Shown here in pieces: positions 7,579 through 16,358 of a stretch of 37,709 nucleotides of DNA. The notes beneath the pieces were generated by a model that made no database searches, was not told the DNA's origin, and saw only the letters and a list, made by a program, of their open reading frames with translations. Where the stretch lies: positions 1 through 37,709 of the forward strand of contig JAIPJY010000063.1 in the NCBI GenBank assembly GCA_021733925.1, in the 5' to 3' direction. Position 1 is the first letter of the stretch. Each line of letters opens with the position of its first letter. The stretch is from Prosthecobacter sp. Lineage in GTDB: Bacteria; Verrucomicrobiota; Verrucomicrobiia; Verrucomicrobiales; Verrucomicrobiaceae. Both the position numbers and the translations under genes were made by a program.

Positions 7579-8976
7579 ATGCCCTGCCATCGTTACGATC
7601 TCCCCGCCTCGCGCCGCGACTTCCTGCAGACTGCCGGCTGCGGCTTTGGCGGCGTCGCGTTAGCCGCGCTCATGGGCAGCCAGGCCCAGGCCGCGCCGCT
7701 TCTGCCGCACCGCGCCGCCAGAACGAAAAACGTCATCTTCCTCTTTATGGAAGGCGGTCCCAGCCACCTGGACACCTTCGATTACAAGCCGCTGCTCAAC
7801 AAGCTGGCCGGACAATCGCTGCCCGCGAGTTTCGGGATGCCGCTCACGGCGGCGGGAGAGGGCAGGTCGCCTCTGCTCGAATGCAAACGCACCTGGAAGC
7901 AATACGGCCAGGGCGGCCTGTGGGTCTCCGACTGGTTCCCCCGCGTCGCACAGCATGCCGACGATCTCGCCATGATCCATTCCTGCGCCTCCAGCGGCAT
8001 CAACCACGCAGGCGGCGTGTGCTCGATGAACACGGGCTCCATCTTTGGCGGCCGCCCGTCGCTCGGCTCATGGGCCACTTATGGGCTCGGCACTGAGAAC
8101 AAAAACCTGCCCGCCTTTGTCGTCATCAAGGACAGCGAGGCCTCTGTCGTCAACGGCGTGCGCAACTGGGGCAACGGCTTCATGCCCGCCGTGTATCAGG
8201 GCGTCGAGTTCAACTCCGACGGCACGCCGATCAAATACCTCGACAACCCGAAAGGCGTCGATCGCCAGCGCCAGCGTGACAAGCTCGACCTCTTCGGCGC
8301 GCTCAACCGCAGCTTCAACGCCAGCCGCGCCAGCTTCACCGAACTCGACGCCCGCATCAAGAGCTGCGAACTCGCCTACCAAATGCAGGCCGAGGCTCCC
8401 GACGCGGTCGATCTAAGCAAGGAAACCGAGGCCACCAAGAAGCTCTACGGCATGGACGACAAATCCACCGCCACCTTTGGCCGCAACTGCCTCCTCGCCC
8501 GCCGCCTGGTCGAAAACGGCGTGCGCTTCGTGCAGCTCTACAGCGGTGCCGGCAGCAAGTGGGACAGCCACAACGGCATCGAAGTGAAGCACTCCAGTCT
8601 GTGCCATTCCGTCGATCAACCCATTGCGGGTCTTCTCGCGGACCTGAAGTCGCGCGGCATGCTCGATGAGACGCTCGTCATCTGGGGCGGCGAATTCGGA
8701 CGCACGCCGATGAGCGAACGTGGCGACGGTCGTGACCACAACCCCACGGGCTTCACCATGTGGATGGCTGGCGGCGGTGTGAAAGGCGGCCAAACCTACG
8801 GCGCCACGGACGATCTTGGCCTGTATGCCGTGGAAGATCGTCTGCACGTTCACGACATCCACGCGACGATTCTGCACCTGCTGGGCATCGACCATACCCA
8901 GCTCACCTACACCCACAAAGGACGGCCCGAGCGCATCGACCAGAACGAAGGCCATCCCTACACAAAACTGCTGTGA
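7579..8976 (+). CDS. DUF1501 protein with Tat signal
   Basis: A 465-residue exported protein of the DUF1501 family, distantly related to sulfatases/alkaline phosphatases. The N-terminus carries a twin-arginine signal (ASRRDFLQ, followed by a hydrophobic stretch and AQA cleavage site). Family landmarks are NVIFLFMEGGPSHLDTFD, ARRLVENGVRFVQLY and VIWGGEFGRTPMSE, with conserved His/Asp residues near HVHDIHATILHLLGIDH. In Planctomycetes and Verrucomicrobia these genes routinely sit directly after a PSCyt/PSD1 gene, as here with a 33-nt gap, and the pair is assumed to work together in the periplasm. The biochemical function is not established. Confidence 0.92.
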   Translation: MPCHRYDLPASRRDFLQTAGCGFGGVALAALMGSQAQAAPLLPHRAARTKNVIFLFMEGGPSHLDTFDYKPLLNKLAGQSLPASFGMPLTAAGEGRSPLLECKRTWKQYGQGGLWVSDWFPRVAQHADDLAMIHSCASSGINHAGGVCSMNTGSIFGGRPSLGSWATYGLGTENKNLPAFVVIKDSEASVVNGVRNWGNGFMPAVYQGVEFNSDGTPIKYLDNPKGVDRQRQRDKLDLFGALNRSFNASRASFTELDARIKSCELAYQMQAEAPDAVDLSKETEATKKLYGMDDKSTATFGRNCLLARRLVENGVRFVQLYSGAGSKWDSHNGIEVKHSSLCHSVDQPIAGLLADLKSRGMLDETLVIWGGEFGRTPMSERGDGRDHNPTGFTMWMAGGGVKGGQTYGATDDLGLYAVEDRLHVHDIHATILHLLGIDHTQLTYTHKGRPERIDQNEGHPYTKLL

Positions 8977-8999
8977 GCAGCCTGACCCATTTCCCTGAT

Positions 9000-9728
9000 A
9001 TGACCACCGCCGACACCCTTCGCCAACGTCACCTGCAGCTCGGCACCTGGCTGCAGACCGGCTCCCCCATCATCGCCGAACTCGCGGATGCGAGCGGCTT
9101 CGACTGGCTGCTCATCGACCTCGAACACGGCTGCGGCACCGAAACGATGGTGCTCCCGCAGCTTCAGGCCATACGCCGCGCCGCCGCCATCGTCCGCGTG
9201 GGTGCCCCGCATCCCGACCTCATCGCACGGGCGCTCGACTGGGGTGCCGCCGGCATCATGGTCCCGATGGTGTCCACTGCGGAGAAAGCCGAGGCTTGTG
9301 TGCGCGCGATGCAGTATCCGCCGCGTGGAGACCGTGGCCTGGCCCGCATGGTGCGCGCCTACAACTTCGGACTTGAACGCGAAACGGTGTCCCCGGTGTT
9401 TTTCGCCCAGATCGAGACGGTCGAAGGCGTGAAAAACGCGCATGCCATCGCCGCTGTGGAGGGTGTGGATGTGCTCTTTATCGGACCAATGGACCTGCAG
9501 CTCAACATCCAGTCCTATCCGCAGGACGCCACCCTCGACTACGCCGCCTGTCTGCGTGAAGTCGCCGCCGCCGCCAAATCCGCCGGCAAAGTCTGCGGCC
9601 TGCTCACGCGCCAGACCGACGACGCCGCTGCTCTCCAAGCACTCGGCTTCACACATCTCGCCATCGAGACCGACATCACCGTCATGCGCGAAGGCTACCG
9701 TCAGATCATCAAACCGCTGCGAGGTTGA
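9000..9728 (+). CDS. HpcH/HpaI-type aldolase
   Basis: A 242-residue class II (divalent-metal) aldolase of the HpcH/HpaI family, which cleaves 2-keto-3-hydroxy acids to pyruvate and an aldehyde. Seen are DLEHG with the catalytic base His43, Arg66 in VRVGAP, the YPPRGDRG loop (106-113), metal ligand Glu139 in QIET, and Asp165 in IGPMDL. The ATG at 9000 gives the canonical short N-terminus (LGTWLQTGSP); the frame stays open to 8760 only because it overlaps the DUF1501 gene. The gap to that gene is 23 nt, so it is the third gene of the operon. FCD-type regulators often sense small organic acids, which fits the fused regulator at the head, but the true substrate is unknown. Confidence 0.9.
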   Translation: MTTADTLRQRHLQLGTWLQTGSPIIAELADASGFDWLLIDLEHGCGTETMVLPQLQAIRRAAAIVRVGAPHPDLIARALDWGAAGIMVPMVSTAEKAEACVRAMQYPPRGDRGLARMVRAYNFGLERETVSPVFFAQIETVEGVKNAHAIAAVEGVDVLFIGPMDLQLNIQSYPQDATLDYAACLREVAAAAKSAGKVCGLLTRQTDDAAALQALGFTHLAIETDITVMREGYRQIIKPLRG

Positions 9729-9749
9729 GCTTCGTTGAAGAAACGAAGC
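9729..9749 (+). terminator. Hairpin at the end of the GntR-cytochrome operon
   Basis: GCTTCGTT (9729-9736) and AACGAAGC (9742-9749) form a perfect 8-bp stem with a 5-nt loop directly behind the aldolase stop codon. No T-run follows, so it may be a weak terminator or an RNA-stabilising hairpin. Confidence 0.5.
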
Positions 9750-9791
9750 CCGGCCATCATTCAAGTCACACCTGAGTTCGCTCCCGCTTAG

Positions 9792-10122
9792 TTCTACTTT
9801 GGTAAGTTATCAGAGGTCATAAAATCCATCGGGATGTTTTTCCTTCGGTATCACATCTTACGCCGTGGAATGTTCTTGGCAGGTTGCCATGGTCTTTCGT
9901 CATCCCATTCCGCTTTTCACCAGTCCCAACGGGACTGCGCATCATAGCGAAGGGTTGCCGAGCCTCAGCGAGGCTACCCTGGTACCGGACGTCAATCACC
10001 GGAAAGCAAACCCAGCGCCTTCGCCGCACACAACGCCCACCAGCAGCGTTTGCAAGAAGCTCCGCCGCGCTCAGTGCGTACCGCCAGCCCCCCCCAAACC
10101 CCGATAACTTACCAAAGTAGAA
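9792..10122. mobile_element. MITE-like element with 20-bp terminal inverted repeats, copy 2 (complete)
   Basis: TTCTACTTTGGTAAGTTATC at 9792-9811 is the exact reverse complement of 10103-10122. The element is bordered by TTAG on both sides (9788-9791, 10123-10126); a TA duplication with slightly longer arms is an equally good reading and would fit IS630/Tc1-type insertion. It encodes no protein. The interior is the dispersed core repeat seen at 1-282 and 33758-33942, with a C-run expanded to eight near 10088-10095. It sits between the aldolase operon and a truncated hydrolase gene. Confidence 0.8.
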
Positions 10123-10126
10123 TTAG

Positions 10127-10330
10127 GCAAGCTGTTGCCGCAGGCCGGCGCGACAGGGATATGCACTTTGGCACCGAGTCGAAGAACTGACAGGCAATGG
10201 CACGCATTTCGTCAGGGAAGTCGTGCGGCGCATCGGGATGCTCGACACGCACGCCATCCGGTTTGCCGTAGAGCTGGTAAACCTGCCTCGCTGCCGCCGC
10301 GATGCGGTCCACACATTGCCATTTGAAGTT
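10127..10330 (-). pseudogene. C-terminal fragment of an alpha/beta-hydrolase
   Basis: Read on the minus strand, the frame begins directly behind the stop codon of the DUF1080 gene and gives FKWQCVDRIAAAARQVYQLYGK and then VEHPDAPHDFPDEMRAIA. The HPDxxHDFPxxMR pattern matches the C-terminal end of esterase-like alpha/beta-hydrolases, the His of HDFP being the expected catalytic residue. The nucleophile and all N-terminal parts are absent. The frame runs into the MITE-like element at 10126 and stops inside it. It is a relic, lost on one side by deletion and probably disrupted on the other by the insertion. Confidence 0.65.
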
Positions 10331-11080
10331 TCAGCCGCCGGTCAGCTGCTTGATACGTATGTTGCGAAACTGCACCAGCGAGGCACCCCATTCCCCGTCC
10401 TTCCGTTCAGGATGCAGCTGCAGGGCCAGCGGTCCCTGCCGTGGAACTCCTGGTAGCTGGGCATCTTTGATGATCAGCTTGTCGTTGAGCGTAACTGTCA
10501 GGCGGTCGCCCTTCATGATGATGTGGAATGTGTTCCACTCGCCAATCGGTTTGTCAGCCTTCACCTTCGGTGTTACCCCGGCATGCACCTTGGCGTCAAA
10601 AGCTGGATCGGTCCGGTAGCCCCACACCTCACCTGAACCAACCGGCCAGCACCAGATGTTCACCTGCGACTTGTGCTGGCCGCGCAGGAAGACTCCAGAG
10701 TCTGTGTTGGGTGCTGCTACCGTCATCACGTTGCCTGAATCATCCTTCTGGTAGGAGCCATCTGGCAGAATGATTCGTGCTTTCTTGTTCACGAAAGGAC
10801 TCTCCTTGATGCGCCAGTCCACCCACAGCTCAAAGTCTGCGTATTCCTTCGTCGTCCACAGTTCCCTGTCGCCCTTGGCCTCCCCCTGGGGATTGCAGTC
10901 AATGACGCCATCCACGACGTTCCAATCGTGATTGCCGGGCTGCTTGGTGGTCCATCCTGTCAGATCCTTGCCGTTGAAAAGGGATACCATGCCCTGCGCT
11001 GCATCGGTGCCGGGTTCTGGATGAGCTGTGCTGATGAACAGCGCGAGGAGGAAAAGGGCTGTACGGATCGGATGATGCAT
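10331..11080 (-). CDS. Secreted DUF1080 (3-keto-disaccharide hydrolase-like) protein
   Basis: A 249-residue protein with an N-terminal signal peptide (MHHPIRTALFLLALFISTAHPE) and one DUF1080 domain: LFNGKDLTGW at the start, ELWTTKEYADFELWVDWRI, NTDSGVFLRG, and the closing FRNIRIKQL. DUF1080 has a concanavalin-like beta-sandwich fold; some members hydrolyse 3-keto-glycosides, but the activity is not predictable from sequence alone. The start at 11080 puts the signal peptide right at the N-terminus; an ATG ten codons upstream (11110) is possible. Longer open frame up to 11551 is shadow of the kinase gene. Nothing is seen in 11111-11288 except spacer. Confidence 0.85.
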   Translation of the reverse strand: MHHPIRTALFLLALFISTAHPEPGTDAAQGMVSLFNGKDLTGWTTKQPGNHDWNVVDGVIDCNPQGEAKGDRELWTTKEYADFELWVDWRIKESPFVNKKARIILPDGSYQKDDSGNVMTVAAPNTDSGVFLRGQHKSQVNIWCWPVGSGEVWGYRTDPAFDAKVHAGVTPKVKADKPIGEWNTFHIIMKGDRLTVTLNDKLIIKDAQLPGVPRQGPLALQLHPERKDGEWGASLVQFRNIRIKQLTGG

Positions 11081-11288
11081 GGCTTCAGCGATGTGGAAAC
11101 AGAGTTTCATAATATTTACGTCGCCGAAGCGGCGGTTATACCACCTCAGTAGGGAACCTTGTCTGGCTTGTCCCGCCAGCAGCGCGACACGCCAGAGCCG
11201 CAGAGCGAGAGGTTTCCAGCGGTGGGTGGAGGTCATTCCAAATGGTTGGCAGCCACGCGGTGAAAGAGAAGCGCGCTTTGTTTTCAAA

Positions 11289-12704
11289 TCAGACGACGTT
11301 GGCTGAGGCGAGCGGATCACCGGCAGGAAGGTCGATCCAGAATTCGGCACCGCATTCATCCTGGTTGCGGCAGCCGGTGCTGCCGTTGTGGGCGTGGGCG
11401 AGGGCCTGCACGAGGCTGAGGCCGAGGCCCATGCCGGGGGTGTTGGCGCTGGCGGCGGAGCCGCGCGTGTAGCGCTGCCAGATTTTCGTCTGATCGGCGG
11501 GCGTGAGGCCGGGGCCGGTGTCGCGCACGGAGATGCGTGCCTGTTCGCCATGGATGCCGAGCGCGAGGGTGACGATGCCGCCGCGCGGGGTGTAGGCGAA
11601 GGCGTTGTCGAGCAGGTTGGCCACGGCCTGATTGATGCTCTGGCGGTCCAGCAGCACCCAGCGGGTGTCCGGGGCTTCGAAGGTGAAGTTCAGGCCGCGC
11701 TCATCGGCCGCCGCTTTGTAGAGGTCGAACAAATCGGCGAGCAACTGCCGCAGGTCGATGATTTCGAGATGCAGCTTCAAGGCTTTGTGCTCGGCTGCGC
11801 GGGTGGTGAGGATGGTCTGCACGAGTTCGGCGGCACGGTCGATCTCCTCCAGGCTGCGAGCGGCGGCATCGCGGGCAGTGGGGTTGTCGATGTGATCGTG
11901 GAAAATTTCAAGGTTGCCGCGGATGCGCGCCAGCGGGGTGCGCAGTTCATGGGCGAGGTTGTCATTGGCGCTTTGCAGCTCGGCGGTGAGCGCGTCGATG
12001 CGGTCGAGTCCGGTGTTGAAGGCGGAGGCGAAGGCCTGCAGTTCAGGAACGGCGTCGGGTGCCTGCAGGCGTGCATCGGTGCGCCCTTGGGCGAGTTGGC
12101 GTGTGCTTTGCATCATCTCCTGCACGGGGCGCAAGACATGGCGAACGAACCACCAGAGCGGCAGGAGCATGAGGGCGGTGGAGGCCAGTCCGGCGAACCA
12201 GAGATGGCGGCGGATGTACTCCACGTAGGCCAGGTCTTCGGCGTCGGTGCGGCCAAACCACAGGGCATTTTGATCCCCCAGAATCTGACAGCCGACGAGA
12301 AGCTGCTGCTCGCGCTCGGTGTGAGTAATGGTCATGAGCCAGGTCTCCGCCGGCTTCAGTGTCTTGGGCGGGCGTTTGGGCCAGTTATAGCCTGTGACAG
12401 CTTCCGGTGTCTGCTCGAAAATCGTTTCGCCCTCAGGATTGGTGATACGGACGGCCTGGCTTTCCTCATGTTTTCCAGCTTCAAATACCTCCTTGAGCTC
12501 TTTGAGACCATTGCGGTTGTAGAGCACGGCGTACTCACCCAGATCATCCAGCACCACGGCACGGGCGATGCTGCTGAGGTTCTGTCTCATCGCCCAGCCA
12601 GCCACCGTGATGCAGAGGGCGGTGCTGCAGGCCATGAGCACGGCGAGGAGGAGCCCCAGCCGCCAGGTGGACGGCATGCGTTCAGGAAACAGATGTGAAA
12701 ACAT
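11289..12704 (-). CDS. Membrane sensor histidine kinase
   Basis: A 471-residue two-component kinase. Transmembrane helices at about 15-37 and 168-189 enclose a ~130-residue periplasmic sensor region. A HAMP linker follows, then HisKA with phospho-acceptor His252 in AHELRTPLARIRGNLE, and HATPase_c with N-box NLLDNA (363-368), G1 box DTGPGL (395-400) and G2 box GMGLGLSLV (424-432). All catalytic motifs are intact. The start at 12704 overlaps the end of the response-regulator gene by 23 nt; an ATG at 12677 would avoid the overlap and is an alternative. The signal is unknown; the overall layout resembles heavy-metal/envelope-type kinases. The pair points away from the adjacent cytochrome operon. 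Confidence 0.93.
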   Translation of the reverse strand: MFSHLFPERMPSTWRLGLLLAVLMACSTALCITVAGWAMRQNLSSIARAVVLDDLGEYAVLYNRNGLKELKEVFEAGKHEESQAVRITNPEGETIFEQTPEAVTGYNWPKRPPKTLKPAETWLMTITHTEREQQLLVGCQILGDQNALWFGRTDAEDLAYVEYIRRHLWFAGLASTALMLLPLWWFVRHVLRPVQEMMQSTRQLAQGRTDARLQAPDAVPELQAFASAFNTGLDRIDALTAELQSANDNLAHELRTPLARIRGNLEIFHDHIDNPTARDAAARSLEEIDRAAELVQTILTTRAAEHKALKLHLEIIDLRQLLADLFDLYKAAADERGLNFTFEAPDTRWVLLDRQSINQAVANLLDNAFAYTPRGGIVTLALGIHGEQARISVRDTGPGLTPADQTKIWQRYTRGSAASANTPGMGLGLSLVQALAHAHNGSTGCRNQDECGAEFWIDLPAGDPLASANVV

Positions 12705-13362
12705 AGCCTTTGCCTCGGACGGTTTGCAGGTAGGACGGCTGGCCTGGAGTGTCGATCTTCCGGCGCAGGCGGCAGATCATCGCATCCACGACATTCGTGC
12801 CGGGGTCAAACTGGATGTCCCAGACTTTTTCGAGCAGGAATTTCTTGGTGAGGGTGCGCCCCTCATTGGCCAGCAGCACCTCCAGCAGCGTCCACTCGCG
12901 GGGCTGCAGCTCCATCTTTTCGTCAGCACGGACCAGGCGGCGATGGATCGGATCGAGCGTCCATTTGCCAAGGTGGCGTGCGGCAGGAGCAGCCGCGTTG
13001 CCAGCGGCACGGCGCTGCAGCGCCTCCAGCCGTGCCAGCAGTTCCTCCACGGCGAAGGGTTTCGTCACATAATCATCCCCGCCGGCTTTCAGGCCGCGCA
13101 CGCGGTCGGTCACATTGTCACGGGCGGTGAGAAACAGCACCGGGATGCCAAACCCGCGCACCCGCATCTGCTCGACCACGGTGAAGCCATCCATGTCCGG
13201 GAGGCCGACGTCGAGGATCACGGCATCAAAGGCTTCCTGCGCGAGCAACCGCAGTGCCATGCTGCCGCGCTCGCAGTGCGTGGAGGTGTGCCCGGCTTCG
13301 CGCAGCCAGAGCAGGGTCTGGCGTGCGAGCTCGGTGTCATCTTCCACAAGGAGGAGGTGCAT
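12682..13362 (-). CDS. OmpR/PhoB-family response regulator
   Basis: A 226-residue regulator with a receiver domain (acidic pocket Asp8/Asp9, phospho-acceptor Asp51 in ILDVGLPDMDGF, Thr79, Lys101 in TKPF) and a C-terminal winged helix ending in VDAMICRLRRKID and the wing LQTVRGKGYVF. The start at 13362 begins MHLLLVEDD, the canonical N-terminus; ten extra upstream codons are excluded. It is cotranscribed with and overlaps the kinase gene. The 114-bp space between this gene and the divergent cytochrome operon carries the 23-bp element shared with the giant surface-protein gene, so this regulator is one candidate for controlling it. Confidence 0.95.
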   Translation of the reverse strand: MHLLLVEDDTELARQTLLWLREAGHTSTHCERGSMALRLLAQEAFDAVILDVGLPDMDGFTVVEQMRVRGFGIPVLFLTARDNVTDRVRGLKAGGDDYVTKPFAVEELLARLEALQRRAAGNAAAPAARHLGKWTLDPIHRRLVRADEKMELQPREWTLLEVLLANEGRTLTKKFLLEKVWDIQFDPGTNVVDAMICRLRRKIDTPGQPSYLQTVRGKGYVFTSVS

Positions 13363-13425
13363 GATGGGGAGTCGTGGAGGGCGTTGTGCCACGAAATGCA
13401 GGCGGAGTCAGCCCTTTTTCGCCGG

Positions 13426-13448
13426 ATTACCAAACGATAACGTGTCCT
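13426..13448 (+). promoter_or_regulatory. 23-bp shared upstream element, copy 1
   Basis: The block starting ATTACCAAACGATAACG and ending TGTCCT is identical to 18841-18863. In both places its first base lies 51 nt before the ATG of a large secreted protein, and a second short block (TGNNGCAAT) is also conserved at the same offset nearer the start codon. The fixed distance fits a bipartite promoter or an activator site next to a promoter. Confidence 0.75.
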
Positions 13449-13476
13449 CGGTGCCGGAGTGTGGCGCAATACGCTT

Positions 13477-15762
13477 ATGAACAGGTCATCACATTGTTGG
13501 AGAGGCCGTGGCGTTGCAAGCGTCCTCTTGCCTTTCCTTTTTCCGTCTCTGCTGCTGGCAGGGGGCGGACAGTGGACCGTCGTGGCCTGGAACAACCTCG
13601 GCATGCATTGCATGGACGACGATTATTCCGTGTTCTCCATCCTGCCACCGTTCAACACGATCAACGCGCAGGTGATGGACGCTGCGGGGCGCCTGATCAC
13701 CGATCCGGCGGCCGCAGGCATCACGGTCACCTATGAGGCCGTCGCAACTCCAGACGGGTCGATCAACACGACATCGTTCGGGAAGACGAACTTCTACGAC
13801 TTCGCGGCGGTGCTCTTCGGCGCGAATGTGGCCGTGGACCAGGGGCTGGCCGGCAAGTCGATGCCGGGCGCGATCAACTCGCCTCAGGCGATGTCGTGGG
13901 ACGCCGGAATGAAGTGGTTCGAGGCGGCGGGCATTCCGATCACGCCGACGGACGACGCGGGCCGGCACAATCCGTATCCGCTCATGCGCATCTCGGTGAA
14001 GAATGCCTCGAACGTCCTGCTGGCCAGCGCGGACATCGTGCTGCCGGTGTCGGATGAAATGGACTGCCGCGCGTGCCACAAGTCCGGCTCCGGTGCCGCC
14101 GCCATGCCTGCCGCAGGCTGGGTCAATGATCCGAGCGACAAGCGCGACTTCCGTCTGAACATCCTGCGTCTGCACGATGAAAAGAATGCCGCCGATCCCA
14201 ACTACGCCACGGCGCTCGCGGCGACGGGTTATCCGGCGCAGGGGCTGTATTACAGCGTCACGAGCACGAACAAGCAGGTGCTGTGCGCCGCGTGTCATGC
14301 GTCCGAGGCGCTGGGCACAGGCGGTGCTGCCGGTGTGAAGCCGCTGACCGCCGCGATCCATGCGCGGCACGCCACGGTCATCAACCCGACGAACGGGCTC
14401 CAGCTCGACAACGTGCTCAGCCGCAACTCCTGCTATCTCTGCCATCCCGGCTCGACCACACGCTGCCTGCGCGGCGCGATGGGCAGCGCGGTGAACGCGA
14501 GCGATGGATCGCTCGTGATGCAATGCCAGAGCTGTCACGGACATATGAGCGATGTGGGCAGCACTGCGCGCACAGGCTGGCTCATGGAGCCGAACTGCCA
14601 GGCCTGCCACAGCGGCGATGCCGAGGCGAATGCGGGCTCGGTCCGTTTCACGTCCGTCTTCACGGCGCCAGGCGTGATGCGCGTTCCGACGAACCAGCGC
14701 TTTGCCACGAATGCGGACACGCCGGCGGCGGGGCTGTCGCTGTTTCGTTTTTCAAAGGGGCATGGTGGCCTCGTTTGCAGCGCGTGCCACGGCAGCACCC
14801 ATGCGGAGTACCCTTCGTTGCACCGCGACGACAATCTGTACTCCTGGAACAAGCAGGGGCATCGCGGCAAGCTCGCGGACTGCACCGTTTGTCATCCGTC
14901 GATGCCCTCGAACAGCGTCGGCGGCCCGCATGGCATCCACCCCATCGGCAGCAAGACCTGGGTGAAGGACCATGCGGACATCGCCCGCGCCATCAGCCCC
15001 AACTACACCGCATGCCGTGAATGCCACGGCGCCGACCTGCGCGGCACGGCGTTGTCGCGTGCGCAGGCGGACCGGGCTTTGAGCACGAAGTTCGGGCCGT
15101 TCACGGTGAAGCGTGGCATGGAGGTGAGCTGCTACTACTGCCACAACGGCCCCGGCAGCAGCAACGCCAGCACGCACGTCGGCCCCACCGTGGCGGACGC
15201 ACAGCTTGCGGTGCCATTAAACACGCCCACGAGCATCACGCTCAGCGCCAGCGGCACGAGTCCACAGCTTCGTATCATCCAGCAGCCCACGCACGGCACG
15301 GTGGGCATCGCGGCGAAGGTGGCGACGTATTTTCCAGATGGCGCCTACCAGGGTCCGGATGTGTTCACGTATATCGCGAGTGATTCGGGCAGCTTTGTCG
15401 ATTCGCAACCTGCCACCGTGTCCGTGATCGTCGGCACCACGGACTACCAGCGCGACTCGGACGGCGACTGCTTGAGCGACTGGCTCGAATACGCCCTCGG
15501 ACTTGACCCCTTGCAGCCCAGCCTGCGGCTGGAGCATCAGATCGAAAACATCGGCGGCACTTCCTATCTGACGCTGCGCGTTCCCCGCAGTCCCATGCGT
15601 CCACCGGAAATGACCACGACCATCAAAGTGTCCGGAGATCTGCAAAACTGGACGCCGGCAACGATCCTCAACGACACCGCCACCGAACTCAAAGCGCGCG
15701 ACACCACCGGCTCCGACGCCGCGCCCGCGCGATTCATGCGCATCGAAGCCAGCCGACCATGA
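13477..15762 (+). CDS. Secreted nine-heme cytochrome c with Ig-like and TSP3 tail
   Basis: A 761-residue protein with a signal peptide (hydrophobic VASVLLPFLFPSLLLAG). A ~170-residue N-terminal domain has the run VAWNNLGMHCMDDDYSVFSI. Nine CxxCH heme motifs start at residues 197, 270, 319, 350, 374, 434, 469, 513 and 552. After the hemes come a cadherin/Ig-like domain (PTHGTVGIAAKVATYFPDG), a calcium-binding-like segment DSDGDCLSDWLEYALGLDP at 661 and a beta-rich tail ending RFMRIEASRP. Multiheme c-type proteins carry electrons outside the cytoplasm; the tail suggests cell-surface location, so extracellular electron transfer is plausible but unproven. The ATG at 13477 is preferred over GTG 13459 because it keeps the 51-nt spacing to the upstream element. 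Its stop overlaps the sigma factor start (ATGA). Confidence 0.88.
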   Translation: MNRSSHCWRGRGVASVLLPFLFPSLLLAGGGQWTVVAWNNLGMHCMDDDYSVFSILPPFNTINAQVMDAAGRLITDPAAAGITVTYEAVATPDGSINTTSFGKTNFYDFAAVLFGANVAVDQGLAGKSMPGAINSPQAMSWDAGMKWFEAAGIPITPTDDAGRHNPYPLMRISVKNASNVLLASADIVLPVSDEMDCRACHKSGSGAAAMPAAGWVNDPSDKRDFRLNILRLHDEKNAADPNYATALAATGYPAQGLYYSVTSTNKQVLCAACHASEALGTGGAAGVKPLTAAIHARHATVINPTNGLQLDNVLSRNSCYLCHPGSTTRCLRGAMGSAVNASDGSLVMQCQSCHGHMSDVGSTARTGWLMEPNCQACHSGDAEANAGSVRFTSVFTAPGVMRVPTNQRFATNADTPAAGLSLFRFSKGHGGLVCSACHGSTHAEYPSLHRDDNLYSWNKQGHRGKLADCTVCHPSMPSNSVGGPHGIHPIGSKTWVKDHADIARAISPNYTACRECHGADLRGTALSRAQADRALSTKFGPFTVKRGMEVSCYYCHNGPGSSNASTHVGPTVADAQLAVPLNTPTSITLSASGTSPQLRIIQQPTHGTVGIAAKVATYFPDGAYQGPDVFTYIASDSGSFVDSQPATVSVIVGTTDYQRDSDGDCLSDWLEYALGLDPLQPSLRLEHQIENIGGTSYLTLRVPRSPMRPPEMTTTIKVSGDLQNWTPATILNDTATELKARDTTGSDAAPARFMRIEASRP

Positions 15763-16358
15763 AAGCCACTCTAGATGACGCCCCTTTTGGCCAGCAGGAC
15801 GAAACCTCCAGCCTCTTCATGCGGGCGCGAAACGGGGAATCAGACGCCGCCACGGAGCTGTACCAGCAGTGCGTGCCCCATCTGCGCCGCTGGCTCGCAG
15901 GTCGCGTGCCTGGATGCGATGCGGAGGAACTCGCGCATGTCGCGCTGGTCACCGCTTTTCGCAAGGCCGCCCGCTTTCGGCAGGGTGCCTCGTTTCAATC
16001 CTGGCTCAAGACGATCTCTCTGAATCTTGCGCTCAATCGCCAGCGCGACGAAACCCGCCGCCGTCAGCGTGAGAAAGCATGGTTCGATCACGAGCGCGTG
16101 CAGCGCTCCGGCGGCATGAATGATGAACCCAGCGGCCTTCGCGTGCTGGCCCGATGCGTCGCCGCCCTGCCGGAGGCGCAGCGCCAGCTCCTGCAGCTTC
16201 GTTACAGCGAAGGAAAATCCGCCGAGACCATCGCCATGGAGCAGGGCCGCCAGCGCGGCGCCGTCGCGGTGAACCTGCACCGCATCTGCCGACGACTGCG
16301 GACGGATTTGGAGCACGCCCTGCCGAAGCAAACCCGCGAGTCGCTTGTGTCCGCATGA
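15759..16358 (+). CDS. ECF-type RNA polymerase sigma factor
   Basis: A 199-residue sigma-70 family protein of ECF size. Region 2 is seen as ELAHVALVTAFRKAARFRQG and then FQSWLKTISLNLALNRQRDE; region 4 as LPEAQRQLLQLRYSEGKSAE followed by a helix-turn-helix (IAMEQGRQRGAVAVNLHRIC). No anti-sigma factor gene is adjacent. Both its start and its stop overlap the neighbouring genes as ATGA, so it is translated in fixed ratio with the upstream cytochrome and the downstream surface protein. It may activate its own operon and the giant gene at 18892 through the shared 23-bp element. Confidence 0.92.
   Translation: MKATLDDAPFGQQDETSSLFMRARNGESDAATELYQQCVPHLRRWLAGRVPGCDAEELAHVALVTAFRKAARFRQGASFQSWLKTISLNLALNRQRDETRRRQREKAWFDHERVQRSGGMNDEPSGLRVLARCVAALPEAQRQLLQLRYSEGKSAETIAMEQGRQRGAVAVNLHRICRRLRTDLEHALPKQTRESLVSA

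Noticed and set aside
13489-14610. 373-codon minus-strand frame opposite the multiheme cytochrome
   Set aside because: No family motif, and nine heme motifs fix the plus frame.
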